A stretch of 64,000 nt of DNA from Yamagishiella unicocca (Eukaryota > Chlorophyta > Chlorophyceae > Chlamydomonadales > Volvocaceae): NCBI GenBank assembly GCA_003116995.1, contig BDSL01000109.1, positions 248,001 through 312,000 on the forward strand, given 5' to 3'. The position numbers and the translations under genes are program-made. Position 1 is the stretch's first letter; each line of letters starts with the position of its first letter. The notes under the pieces are model-generated. The model was not told the DNA's origin. It worked only from the letters and a program-made list of their open reading frames with translations, and made no database searches. Positions 13,101 to 23,144 of the stretch are shown here, in pieces.

Positions 13101-16100
13101 TAGGGGTCGCCCTCCGTCCCCTGCCTCCTCCTCCCCTCCTTTCCGCTACTGCACTCCCCCGGCCCTTCCCCGCCCTGTCCCCTTGCTCCTCCCGCTGCCT
13201 TCCTCCTGCGACATTGCCGACCCCCCCCCCATCACCCTGCTCCGTTTCCTATGTCATGTAACCGCGTCTCGTCGCCACACGTACCGCCCCCCCCCTGTCG
13301 CGTCAACGGATTTCATGCCACCCCCCGCCCCGGCTCGCCTCTCGCCCCGCCTGCTCACTTACCAGGACGACACACCGCCGGCGCCGCCCACGCCGGCCGC
13401 GCCGCGGCCCACGGATCCCGTGTCCGCCTCGCCGTACAACGGCTACCCGCCCGAGGGCGACGGGTACGACACCACCCCCCAGGAGGAGGAGGAGGACTCG
13501 CCCCCCGACGAGGAGCCGCAGCAGCACTACCCCACCATGCCGCACGGCCACTACTTCGGCCAGCAGCCCCGCCAGGCGCACCTGCCGCTGATGCCGCACG
13601 AGAACGTCATCCACGTCGCATGGCAGAGCCTCGACCTCGCACCCCGCGCCGCCGCCGCCGCCGGCGGCGCCGCGGACGCCGTCGCGGCTGTGCTTACCTC
13701 CCAGCGGCTGCTGCTCGTCACGGCGGGGCTGCGCATCGTGTGCTCGGCGAGCCTGGCGACCCACGGGTCGGCGGCGACGCTGGAGCCGCTGTCGTCGGTG
13801 CTGTGGGCGGGCCCTATGCTGCTCGTGTCCACGGCCGCGGGCCAGGTGCTGCAGCTGACGTGGACCGGCTCGCTGCTGCCGGTGTGCAGCATGTCACCCA
13901 CCGGCCACATGATGCTCCTGGGCGTCACCGCCGACTCACTGGTGGCGCTGCGGACGCCGCTGGGCATGCCGCCGGCCGTCGCCGCCGCCGCCGCCGCCAG
14001 CGGCAACGCCGCCGCGGCGGCGGCGCTGGCGGAGGCGGTGTCGCGGCCGGCGGCGCTGCTGCAGCCGCTGCTCATCGGCTGGGCGAGCCTGGCGGCGACG
14101 GGCCTGCTGTCGTACGGTCCCGGCGCCGCCGTCGTACGGCCGGCGCTGCGGCACGTGCTCGCGTCGTACGACGCACACAGCGTCACGCCGCGCGGCGTGT
14201 GGGCGCTGATCGCTGCCGGCGCGTGGGACGTGGCCGCCGCCGTCGCCAGCCACATGCCCCCCCTGGAGTCGTCGATCAAGGTGGCGGCCGCCGCCGCCGC
14301 GGGCGACTGGGCGGAGGTTCAGGCGACGCTGCTGGCAGAGGCCTCCAGGGCGCTTCACGCGCCGGCGCCGCCGCCGCGCGGGTCGGAGCTGCACTGCAAG
14401 CTGGTGGCGGCGGCGGCGGGGGCGCTCTTTCACGGCCAGGTGGGGTCGGCTGGGAGCCCGTGCCCGTGGTTCAAAGTGACGTGGCGGCAGGAATCAGGGT
14501 GGCTGGTTTGGCTGGGCTGTGCGGGGCTGGGGCAAGGGCAGAGGGCAGGGGCTATGGAAGCAATGACGGGCCGGGAGGTTTGCATGTTGCTGTGGACTGT
14601 TGCGGTGGTTCGTTCGGGGCGAGCGGGCTGGCTACTCGCTGGCGTAGTGGTGCTGCGCGGGGGTTGCTGCTCCGGGGTGTCAGCCTAGGAGGATATCATG
14701 GGGCGACCAGTGCAACACCCTAACCCACCTGTGCAACACCCTAAACACCGGTGCCACTTATCCCCATCCCTTGCCCTCACGAAGATGGGATGCACCGCGT
14801 TCGGCTCACCATGTCCCATTCCACCAACCCGGTTCTCCGTATTCTACGCTTTGCACGCTACCGCACATTCGTGTGTTTCCTTTCCTTTAAACGACCGCTG
14901 ACGGGCCACTTGCACAGGTTCCTCGGTAGTCAGTACAAAGTGCTCCAGCATACGCCCATAACTATGTGCGTGTCCTAAGACAGTGCGCCAGCTATTATAC
15001 CCATGTCGTGTAACCGGTCGTTTATGCCACCCCCTCACTCCTCGCAGCTGACGTCGGCCGGGACGCTGTTCCAGGCGGCAGGTACGTCTCCCAAGTGCCA
15101 AGTGTGTGTGTTTTGTCGAACGGAGTTCTTGTTTGTGCATGACGTAGTGCATCGGCAGGGCTTTCCTCCTTGCACTTTTCGCATAGGTCGGCAACTTCGC
15201 TTCTGCGGCTTCTGCTTCTGCTGCTGCTGCTGCTGTTGCTGCTTACGCGTCCTGTTGCCGCTGCTGCTGCTGCGTCCTGCTCTTGCCGGCTGCATGGACG
15301 CCAACGCGGCTGCTGCTGCTGCCCGCCCCCTACTGCCGCAGGCGAGTGGCCCGCAGCGATGCTCCTGGCGATGTGCCAGGGCAACGTGCAGGACGTCAGC
15401 GCCATCTCCCACAAGCTGCTGCAGGCTGGCGGCCCGGGCGCACCGCCCACCCCGGAGGCGCAGCTGGCGGGCCAGCTGGCGGCGGCGCTGCGCAGCGTGT
15501 ACGGCGGCGTGGGGAACCCAGTGGGCGACCTGACGCTGACGCTGGCGATGCCGGGTCACCGGCCAGGTGGGGCGCGGAGAGGGCGAGCGGGGAAGGAGTC
15601 ACGGGCGGGCTGTCCTGGGGGTGTGGGGTGTCCTGGGGATGTTGGATGCGGTTTGTTTGTTGTGGCAATGCGACGGCAGTCAAGCGCAGTGTCGGACGTC
15701 GCGTCCTCCAGTAGGTGAGGCCGCCCCACGCGTCGCGACCCCGTTGTCCAACAACCTCTTACCCCGGCACCGTATGTCCACTGCCAACAGCCGTCATGTA
15801 ACTGCATCCCCCCTGCGGGCATTTCGTTCGTCACCTCCGGCCCGGCTGCTCCCTCTCCTCGTCCTCGTCCTCATCCTCGTCCTCGTCCTCGTCCTCGACT
15901 CACCCGCCGCAGGAGCCGCAGTGCCCCTGGAGCGAGCCGAGCGCTGGCCTCTGGCTGCGCCGCTGGCCGCCGCCGCCGCCGTGGCCGTCCTGGGCGGCCT
16001 GCCACCCACCATCGTGCCCGACAGCGAGCTAGGCGCCATACCGCCCTGCTCCGACCGCGGCTCGGCGGTGTCGTACTACGGCCTGACGGCGACGGCGGCC

Positions 16101-18032
16101 GCCAGCGTGGCGGCGGCGTCAGCCGCCGCCAGCGCGCGCGTCGCCGCCGCCGACCGCGGCGGCGCCGGCGCCGCCAGCGTCAGCGGCGCTGAGTCCTCCA
16201 GCCACCGGCCCGGCGGCAGCACCGCCGCCGGCGACCTGGAGACCACCTCTGTCGCATCCAGCGATGCAGCGCAGGCGGCGGCGCGGGCCGAGTTCCTCAA
16301 CCAGGCAGGAGCGGGCGTGGGCGGCTTTGGCCGCGGCCCCACCATCGACTTCTCCTCGGATGAGGACTCGGACTCGGAAGCCGCCGGCAGCACCGCCGAC
16401 GCCATGGGCGGCGGCGGCAGCAGCAGCCGCCGCATCAAGATCCAGATCCGCGACCGCGGCGGCGCCGGCGGCGCCGCCGCCGCCGGCCCCACCGGCGGCG
16501 ACAGCGCACTGCGCGACGCCGCCAAGGGGCTGCGGCTGGCGCCGCCAGGCGCCGCCGCCGCCGCCGCCGCAGGCGGCGGCGGCGGCGGCATCCGCCTGGG
16601 GCTGACGCCCCAGGCGTCCATCTCCTCCACCACCTCCGCCGCCTCCGCGGCGCCCGGCGTGCAGTTCCCTCCCGGCATGTCCTCCGCGCAGCTGTACGCC
16701 GGCGGCGTGGCGATGATGGAGGCGGGCGACTGGCGCGCCTCCTCGGCGCACTTCTCCCGCGCCATGTCGGTGCTGCAGCACGACGAGCGCGGCGCCATGG
16801 ACGAGCAGTCGCGCCGCTCGCGGCTGGCCTTCTGCGCGCAGTACTACGCGGCTGTGCGGCTGCTGGAAGGGGTGGCGGGCGGCACCGGCCCCCGCGAGGC
16901 GCGGCTGTACCGCTACCTGGCCGGCCTCAACCTGGACCCCAAGCACTCCACCGCGCTGCTGCGGGAGGCGATCACGCGCAACCGCACCGTGGGGAACTAC
17001 AGGTGGGGCTTCGAGGAAGACCCGTGGATGCCAGGAAAAGCCGTTGGGGCTGGGGCCAGCGCAGCGGCTTCGTACTAGGGCTGGTGGGCTTCGTGTGCTG
17101 TAGTGCCAACGGGTACCAGAGCCGCTGGTGACGTACCGCACACCGCAGTACCACTCCTTATGCACACCGATCTCGCCATGGGCTTATCAGCGGCCCATAA
17201 GCGGCCCATAAGCGGCCCATAAGTGGCCCATAAGCGGACACAAGGCCCGTGTGTGGGAGACCTCGCGCGGGAAGTCGGTCATCGTGCGCGACACGGGCTG
17301 TGCTCACCAACCCGCCCCGCCTCCCCTCCCTGGACCCCCCGACACCCCTTCCCCGGCCCCCAGGTACGCCGGGGACCAGCTGACGGCGCTCATCGGTCGG
17401 GTGGCGGACACCGCGCCTGCAGAGTACCTGGCGCAAGTACAGGTGGGGGTGGAGGAAACTGGGGGTGGGGGCAATTGGGGGGTGCGAGACTGGGGGGTTC
17501 GAGGAAGACCCGTGAATGCGAGGAAAACCGTTTAATGCAGGCGTTTCGAGATGCACGCTGGAGTACTTGGGTGAGGAAAAGACGGAGGTCGTACGTCGAC
17601 CTTTGGCGGCTCGGGGACTGGCGGTGGGGGAAACGGAGGGTGGGGAAATGCACACACAAACGCGTGTCCGAAAACTCTTCACTAGCGTCTAGTATCCGCC
17701 CCTCCGTTTCTATATCCTACAACCGGATCTCTTCAGCCCGCCCTTACCGTCATGTAAGTGGGTTTCCTCACTACCCCACTATGTCATGTCCAACGGTTTC
17801 CTCGCCCTCCCCTCTCTTCCCGCTCCCTCCCCCGAACGTCCGGTTCTTTCATTGTAATCCCCCGACTGCCGGTCAGGTCGAGATCGAGGAGTGCGACCGC
17901 CACGGCGGCCGCAACGCGGGCCTGCCAGCGGACGAGCAGGTGGCGGACTGGGCGCTGCTGGTGGTGTCGACGGGGGAGTCGGGCGGCTCCAAGGAGGACG
18001 TGGACGCGCTGGTGCTGCCGCTCCTGGTGTAG
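4125..18032 (+). CDS. TWD40-2-type subunit of the TSET/TPLATE endocytic coat complex (20 exons, 1663 residues)
   Basis: Exons: 4125-4202, 4367-4444, 4959-5087, 5655-5765, 6451-6768, 7416-7538, 7762-7878, 8288-8413, 8650-8890, 9393-9549, 10328-10576, 10734-10996, 12098-12297, 12618-12761, 13366-14439, 15048-15081, 15342-15566, 15913-17002, 17364-17442, 17877-18032. All are GT-AG and all phases agree (4992 nt including TAG). The protein follows plant TWD40-2 (recalled, not aligned): a beta-propeller start ([29 protein letters not shown]), [59 protein letters not shown], then an alpha-solenoid ([15 protein letters not shown]). An acidic stretch ([10 protein letters not shown]) precedes [11 protein letters not shown], and a TPR-like helical C-terminus contains [15 protein letters not shown]. 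Algal Ala/Gly runs enlarge several exons. No paired Cys knuckle is visible at the C-terminus, unlike the plant protein as I recall it. TSET acts in clathrin-mediated endocytosis at the plasma membrane. The first exon is the least certain part. Confidence 0.85.
5151..5183 (+). repeat. R2 dispersed repeat copy in TWD40-2 intron 3
   Basis: Reads CAGTCGAGTTACCGGTTCTT then TACGTGTAACCCC. Near-identical copies are at 9321-9353, 12066-12092 and 17840-17860. Confidence 0.7.
5466..5575 (+). repeat. Two tandem copies of a unit of about 54 bp in TWD40-2 intron 3
   Basis: Both units contain GGGGGAGAAGGTGCGGCAAA followed by CACACCACGA and CACTGCGGGAGG or CGCTGCGGGAGG. Confidence 0.75.
6252..6312 (-). repeat. 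R1 dispersed repeat copy, antisense in TWD40-2 intron 4
   Basis: The reverse complement matches the R1 core: GGAAGACCCGTGGATGCGAG, then AAACAACTGTTTAGGAAAGA and CGTTTCGAGATGCA. Confidence 0.75.
6777..6812 (+). repeat. R1 dispersed repeat copy starting 8 bp after a 5' splice site
   Basis: Reads GTTCGAGGAAGACCCGTGG, then ATGCCCGGAAGAACCGT. The exon 5 donor is at 6769. Confidence 0.75.
6893..6978 (+). repeat. R1 dispersed repeat, fuller copy
   Basis: Contains TTTCGAGGGAGATCTCTGG, GCGAGAAAAAACCGTTTCC, and TTTTGAGATGCATGCTGGAG followed by AACTGGGT. The 3' half is shared with 11060-11085 and 17540-17577. Confidence 0.75.
8931..9115 (+). repeat. GGCTGGCTGGATGGATGG minisatellite in TWD40-2 intron 9
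   Basis: Mixed 4-bp units GGCT and GGAT, interrupted by TTAGACGGATGG blocks, fill most of the intron. The frame stays open and encodes an artefactual Gly-Trp repeat. Confidence 0.9.
9321..9353 (+). repeat. R2 dispersed repeat copy in TWD40-2 intron 9
   Basis: CAGTCGCGTTACCGGTTCTT then TTATTGTAACCCC. It lies about 40 bp upstream of the exon 10 acceptor (9392). Confidence 0.7.
9558..9710 (-). repeat. Two antisense R2 copies in TWD40-2 intron 10
   Basis: At about 9580-9610 and 9678-9710 both contain GGACCGGTAACTCGACATGG followed by a G-rich AGTGTAGCGG or AGGTGTAGCGG. Confidence 0.7.
10007..10310 (+). repeat. 17-bp minisatellite (AACACCCCCTCCTCCCC type), about 17 units
   Basis: Units AACACCCCCTCCTCCCC or AACACCCCCTCCTCCCA fill intron 10 up to the exon 11 acceptor. 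The array is split at 10141-10166 by a short R4-like piece (TTCGCGGATTTTTCTTCTC). Confidence 0.9.
11002..11085 (+). repeat. R1 dispersed repeat copy immediately after a 5' splice site
   Basis: It follows the exon 12 donor (10997): TTCGAGGGAAACCCGTGGAT, GTCCGAAGAAACCGTTT, TTTTGAGATGCATGCTGGAG. Confidence 0.8.
11176..11350 (+). repeat. Degenerate second copy of exon 12 end plus R1, inside intron 12
   Basis: 11176-11205 repeats the last bases of exon 12 and its donor (GGGCGGGGATGGTTTCATGG, ACCCGTCCAGGTGGG). A diverged R1 ending in TTTCGAGCTGCATGCTGG follows at 11265-11345. Confidence 0.7.
11909..12097 (+). repeat. Cluster of three R2 copies ending at the exon 13 acceptor
   Basis: Copies at 11909-11960 (CGACGACCATGCGCCAACTA leader), 12008-12040 (CATGTCGCGAAACCGGTTTT) and 12066-12092 (CCGGTTCTTTACTTGTAACC). 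The last runs straight into the C-tract and AG at 12097. Confidence 0.75.
12518..12570 (+). repeat. R2 dispersed repeat copy in TWD40-2 intron 13
   Basis: CATGCGCCAACTATCCTGTC, then CCGTAGCTAAAAACGGGTG and CTAACCCCCC. It ends about 47 bp before the exon 14 acceptor (12617). Confidence 0.6.
13250..13325 (+). repeat. Two R2-like copies in TWD40-2 intron 14
   Basis: TATGTCATGTAACCGCGTCT at 13249-13268, and CTGTCGCGTCAACGGATTTC then ATGCCACCCCCC at 13294-13325, before the exon 15 acceptor (13365). Confidence 0.6.
14975..15047 (+). repeat. R2 dispersed repeat copy ending at the exon 16 acceptor
   Basis: CCATGTCGTGTAACCGGTCG, then TTTATGCCACCCCCTC. The AG at 15046-15047 is the splice acceptor. 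Confidence 0.75.
17008..17045 (+). repeat. R1 dispersed repeat fragment 5 bp after a 5' splice site
   Basis: Follows the exon 18 donor at 17003: GCTTCGAGGAAGACCCGTGG, then ATGCCAGGAAAAGCCGTTGG. Confidence 0.75.
17180..17240 (+). repeat. 11-bp tandem repeat (GCGGCCCATAA), about 5 units, TWD40-2 intron 18
   Basis: Units AGCGGCCCATA recur from 17187; one unit has T for C (GTGGCCCATAA). Confidence 0.85.
17497..17577 (+). repeat. R1 dispersed repeat, full copy in TWD40-2 intron 19
   Basis: GTTCGAGGAAGACCCGTGAA, GCGAGGAAAACCGTTTAATG, CGTTTCGAGATGCACGCTGG. It lies in the same intron as R2 copies at 17750-17860. Confidence 0.8.
17750..17860 (+). repeat. R2 copies in TWD40-2 intron 19, near the last acceptor
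   Basis: GTCATGTAAGTGGGTTTCCT near 17750, a weaker copy near 17780, and CCGGTTCTTTCATTGTAATC at 17840-17859, 17 bp before the acceptor at 17876. Confidence 0.65.
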
Positions 18033-20719
18033 CAGGCCCAGCCAGATGGCGGGGGATGGAGTGGCGGGGGAACTGCGGGGTGGGGGGTGGTGCGTGGTTG
18101 GGGGCAGGGGAGGAGGTGTTGTGCGCGCTGGGCGTCATCCATGGGGTCCCAGGGAGGTGGGGCTTGGGGGCACGTCTGATGCGTAGGCGGTGGGTTTGAT
18201 GCGTAGGAGGGGGGTCGGCGGGACAGGTGTGCGGTGTGAGATAGCCGTGCGCGGGCAGGTCAGGGGGTGGCGTGCAACTGGGGCGGCAACTGGTGGGGCG
18301 AGGGACGGACCTGCAGGCTGCTCGTGTGTGCTCGCACGCCGGAGACTGCTGCGTTGTGGTGTGCTGCTGGCTACCTGGCTGGCTGGCTTCTGTGTACTTC
18401 TTAGGTGCCCTCCTCGTCCTTGGGGGTGGAGGCACAAGCGAGCCAGCGGGTGCTTTTTTGTCATGTGCATGAACGTGATATGCGACACGGCTAGCGTACA
18501 AAGGTAACACCGGGAACCTCATCCGCTGGTGGCGGGGCTGCGGGCTGTCTAGCTCGGCCCTTCAGAACGGGTAACCTGCCCAGTGGCGGTATTTCCTACC
18601 TCAGCTACCTGCCGTGCGCACACATACATACAAAAGCATGTCCAAAAGTCTCATCCCACCATCCATTTTTGAGGCGACCGTCGTTAGTCGGGCAGCCTTT
18701 TCCATGGTGGCATCCAGTCCTGCCACGTCCCATCACGGTTAACCTCCTCACACAAGATGTTGGCAACCGTCTGTTCAGTTAATCTCAACCACATAACGTG
18801 TCCAGCCAACCTCAACCACAGAACACATAGCAGCGCAAACGCCAAGCAGGGTTACCGCCATGTCCGCATGTCATGAATGTCCCCTGAATACATGTACAAT
18901 GTGAGTCACATCTTAAGGCGGCTTTCCTACCTCATTCCCTCCTCAATATATATAGTAGCCTGTACTCGACGCTCAAACAAACATGGTCAGCAACTACCAC
19001 TACTGCGACCTGGAAAGTGGTGAGGTCTGCCGCGGAAAAAGCCCACCACATGTACATTGTCCGACAACACACCCACGATTACCACAACACTCACGCTTCC
19101 TTCCGTCATCCATGTTCAGCAACACAGTCGCAAACGACCCCGCAGTGCGGTATCAAAATCAGGGCTGCTAGGCGCTTTCTACTTCCCTTCAATGCTCTCA
19201 TTATCATCACTCGTACACACGCGCGCCAGTATAAAAGAGGTCACCAAACATGTCAAAAACAAACAAACTGTACAAAGGACGAGCAAGGCGCCATACTACG
19301 CATTATCCGTCATGGCCATAGCCGTACATGGTCATACACCACCATTCGGCGCTCGCGATCACCCTTCTGTCGCTCTCAGATTCCGGAAACAGGCCAACAG
19401 GCCATCCGCTTGCAAACATAAGCCAAATCTGCACGGACCCGGCCCCCCGGCCCCGACCCGGCATGCGTTGCGGCATGACGCATGAACCCAACCGCCCGCC
19501 TGGACAGACTGCAATCCCAACCACTCGCTCGACCGTCCGAAAGCCCAGAGCGAGCAGCGAGCAGCTCGTCCAGCGCCCAGCAGCCGTTCGGTACACACAG
19601 CTTACCTCACCCGCCCGCCGTGCCATGCAATGGTCCGCGGTCGCCTGCCGTACGACGTCATTGGCCCAGATGGCATCGCTGCGCCCATGCCGCCCTCCCT
19701 GGCGCGCTCCGTAGGGCACAGACGCACGGCGCAGCCACTCGCCGGGCATCCCCCACCGCCATCAGCAGTTCAGCACTACCAACAACAACAACAACACATT
19801 TAGCAGTACAACCACCACCACCGTTATCATCGTGACGGCCCCCATTCATCCGTTTACCCGTCAGGCGCAAGTCTTTGCTGCGGTTGTATCCTTCAGCAAG
19901 TAAAGCAGGCCTGGATGTGCCGCTACTTGCACCAGCTACTGTGTGGATGTAGCGGTAGCTGTGCCCGCGGGGGCTTTCTATAGGACTCCCCCGCTTTATC
20001 TCAGGGCTCGGTGACACACACGCGCAATTCCGTCCGTCTGGGAGTGGAGCCCTCTTAAGCTGCCGGGGTTGCGCATCAGGCCGCTGGCCGCCTGCCTTGC
20101 TGCCGCGGCGGCGGCTGGCCCGCCTGCACCGAGTGGGCCCACCGGCTGAGGTGTGTGGAGGAGGAGGGCTGCGACGGCGGCCGCTGCTCCGGGCCGGCTA
20201 GCGTGAGGGCTGGCGGCGAGGGGCCGGGGCGGGAGGTGGCTTCCCGAATGATGGTCACGTTGTCTGGGGAGGGGGGGGGAAGGGGTCGGCGGTGCATCGA
20301 GGTGCGCAGGCGCACGATGCGTCATGGGTGAGGCTGCCATGGCGGCCGCATGAGGAGGGCTCCGTGAGGGGTTGCAAGGTTCAGCGAGGAGGGAGGAGGA
20401 GGATGGGGGGAGAGGGGAGGGGAAGCTCGGGTGGCGTGTGGCGCGGGGATGGATCGCGGGAGCGTGTCTGGTAACAAGCCCCGGGATTCTGTGAGGACAC
20501 TGCTTAGGAATGGCCGCGTTGTTGCGCGGGCGAAGTGAGTCGGACATGTCAGGATCAGGATCTGTCAGACATGTCAGGATTGGGAAACTGTTTTCGGCGC
20601 TGAGTGGGTGTCGCCGACAGGGCGCAGAAGCTGGTCTGTACGGCGCCCCGGTGTCGTGCCCGGCCGCGACACTAGGCCGGCCGAGGGTAATCCCATTTCT
20701 CCCCTTTCGCTTCACCAAT
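18033..20719. other. Intergenic stretch without a supportable gene
   Basis: Downstream of TWD40-2. A G-rich part (18033-18400) gives way to a more AT-rich part at about 18880-19330 (ATATATATAGTAG near 18946). Open frames here lack splice logic or recognisable domains. No TGTAA polyadenylation motif was found by eye close behind the TWD40-2 stop. Confidence 0.5.
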
Positions 20720-21481
20720 TTACCCTCTTGAGTCTTGACCCCACCCGACGCGAGCATACTCTCTGCCCCACCTGATACCGGTGTCCCCACCCGCGCCAAC
20801 CCGTTTTCTTTCAAGCTGTTTTCCTCTCTGTCCCTCTATGTGTCGGCCCACAGTTATCCTCGCTAGCCCACCGGACGCACCTAGGCCGACCATTCTTCCG
20901 TCCCTGGCGTGCAGGTGGATGCTGCGCGCCCTCCCCGAGCAGCGGAACATCCCGACCGGCGGCAGCGGCAGGAACCGCAGCCGCCCCGCCTGCCCCGGCT
21001 CCACAGCTGGCGCCTTCAAGACGCCCAGCTGCAGCCCGGAGCACTCGGGGCCACTGAACAGGGTGAGCTGCGCGTCGGTGCCGGCGTAGTAGTGCGCGCT
21101 GAAGGCGTCGAAGCCTCCGGGCACGCCTAGGCAGCCGCCGTGGAGGCCGGCTACGTTGGCCGTTAAGGGCGGCAACGCTGCTTCCTCGGTTACGTTCTCC
21201 ACCGCGCAGGCGCCTCGGTACGGGCCCGAACGCTCGCATGGCAGGATGACGCCGTCGACTTCGTAGCGACGCGCCAGGTCGGTGGTCCAAGTGCCGGTGT
21301 TGTCGAGGTCAAGCTCGTCAAACGTGAGGAATACGATGCTGGTCGCGGTCGGTAGGGTTTGGTGTAGCGGAAGAGGCGGGCCTCGCGAAGCCCGTTTGGG
21401 TAGTGCTATCGCGTCGGTCGCGAGGGCTGCACGCAGCATCATGCATACGAATATTGCCTTTTCCATTGTATGCGTCCACAT
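20720..21481 (-). CDS. Possible secreted Cys-containing protein, unrecognised
   Basis: An uninterrupted minus-strand frame of 253 codons starts at ATG 21481 (or 21466). MEKAIFVCMMLRAALATDA resembles a signal peptide. The next 170 residues look protein-like, with spaced cysteines (ILPCERSGPYRGACAVENVT, GLHGGCLGVPGGFDAF, GPECSGLQLGVL, GMFRCSGRARS) and one N-glycosylation sequon (NVT). From about residue 193 the composition changes to Gly/Arg-rich text resembling intron read-through, so the true 3' end or a splice donor may lie near 20900. No family was recognised and no neighbouring gene informs its role. It may be extracellular or periplasmic. Confidence 0.45.
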   Translation of the reverse strand: MWTHTMEKAIFVCMMLRAALATDAIALPKRASRGPPLPLHQTLPTATSIVFLTFDELDLDNTGTWTTDLARRYEVDGVILPCERSGPYRGACAVENVTEEAALPPLTANVAGLHGGCLGVPGGFDAFSAHYYAGTDAQLTLFSGPECSGLQLGVLKAPAVEPGQAGRLRFLPLPPVGMFRCSGRARSIHLHARDGRMVGLGASGGLARITVGRHIEGQRGKQLERKRVGAGGDTGIRWGREYARVGWGQDSRG

Positions 21482-23144
21482 TGTGACCCAAAATCGATGT
21501 TTTTTTTAAGCAAACGCTTACGAACTAACCCGAACGTCGAAGACCCGCGCACGATAAAGCGGATTGTAAGGTAAGATAAGCCTGCCTATACTATTTCGTG
21601 TCCAGCGTATGTCATGTTGTGCCTCGTTCAAGATGTGATGTGACCAGGACCTGCCTGACCTCCAGCTTCAAGCTACAGCTATTGTACTACCAACAACCAA
21701 AATCATGCACGTGCCGGTCTCGAATCAAACACCGGTATATTTTCCAGTACAGGAAAACGATGCCTGTAGCAACTGGCTCACTTGCGGTGCGTCGTTCCCT
21801 GACCAAGACAATTATGCGGTGCTTCTTTCGGATTTGTATACGGCGTTTCCACTTCCTCCTTCCGCCCCGATGCGCAGTCCTAGGACGATAGTTGCTACCT
21901 ATCAACTTCAAAGGTGTCTCGTTATGCCTTACAGCTGCAGCATCCGTACCGGCGGCGTGCTCTCATGGCATCGACCTGCTGCGCGGCCCCGAGGAACAGC
22001 TGTTGTCAACGAGGCCCTGCATTTCCTCCACCGGCGGGCATTCAATCGCTCGGCAGGTCGGCTGTGGCTGGACTGCAGCAGGGTGCGGCGACTGAAGCGC
22101 GACATTGCCTGATGGGGCTGCGGTCTGTTTTTCAGCATGCGGGAGCAACTGCCGCTACAGCCCTCCATCTCGCGACCCGACCGCCGGTCTTCCGGTGGCC
22201 CCCAGCCGCACCTGATGATCCGCTTCCCTCCCACCTCGGAACAACACAATCCCAGACCGGGCCTGCCCGCCACGGCTGCTATACACCAGCAAGGGGCCGC
22301 ATCACCTGCTATGCCCGTCCCCCCGTTCCAGGTCCGCCCGCCTCCCCCACACGTGACACGCCTTGCCCAGTCGCCCTGCTGAGCTGCTGCAGCAGTGCTC
22401 CTCGGACATCACACATGCGTATGGGTGCGGCAGGCGAACGACGCAGACAACTGGACAAAACGCCAGCTACCAAGTACCACGTGTTACCGGTATTTCAGTC
22501 AGATGGATGGCTGCCTGGAATCACGCTGACGGCCCACTTAACGGCCAGTCACGTGCCGGCCCACACGACACGTGCTGCCCGGCGCCCCCGTGGCGTTGCC
22601 TTCTTGCCAAGCGTCGCAGTCAGCGCGAGTTCGTACACCGCATTCGAAGCCTGGCGCCCTACCGCATCAGCATGAGCAGCGCAACGAGCGCATCCCGAGA
22701 TCCAGGACACACCCCGAGATGACGTCCACTTCAACACCTACGGTGTCGAGACGAGTGAAGCAGCAGTCCGCTTCGCTACCATAACGCTACCGTATCATCA
22801 CCCAGTGACGCAAGCAGGCCGGCCAGCTGCCTCTAGCAGGGCCCCGTTCGTCAGAGTCGCAGCAGCTTATCATGGTTCCGGAGCCGGCGGCAGCGGCGGA
22901 GCCGGTGCCGGCGGCAGGGGCGCAGGGCCCTGCCTGCTGGCACCGTCCCGTCGCTGCTTGCCGGCCTCCTGCGCCGCTTCCCCTACGCCCGCACCTAGGG
23001 GCTGCACCGATCCATGCGCCAGCACCGATCCATGCTCCAGCACCCCTACTTTGAGGGTTGATGTAGGTTTCCAGCATGCTGTGGCGACTGGGTAACAGCG
23101 GTAATGCCCGGGTATGAGCACCAAGGCCGGTCAGCGCTGCTGCC
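21482..23144. other. Intergenic stretch without a supportable gene
   Basis: Between the possible secreted-protein gene and the Nudix gene. The first 400 bp are AT-richer and could hold the promoter of the minus-strand gene ending at 20720. A 253-codon plus frame at 21914-22675 has no domain, unusual composition and no splice context, and was not accepted. Confidence 0.45.

Noticed and set aside
13251..14723. 490-codon open frame overlapping TWD40-2 exon 15
   Set aside because: Arg/Gly/Ala-rich shadow of the real exon in another frame, a by-product of high GC; the other frame carries the TWD40-2 motifs.
21914..22675. 253-codon plus open frame
   Set aside because: Pro/Arg/Ala-rich, no domain, no splice context, overlapping other random frames.
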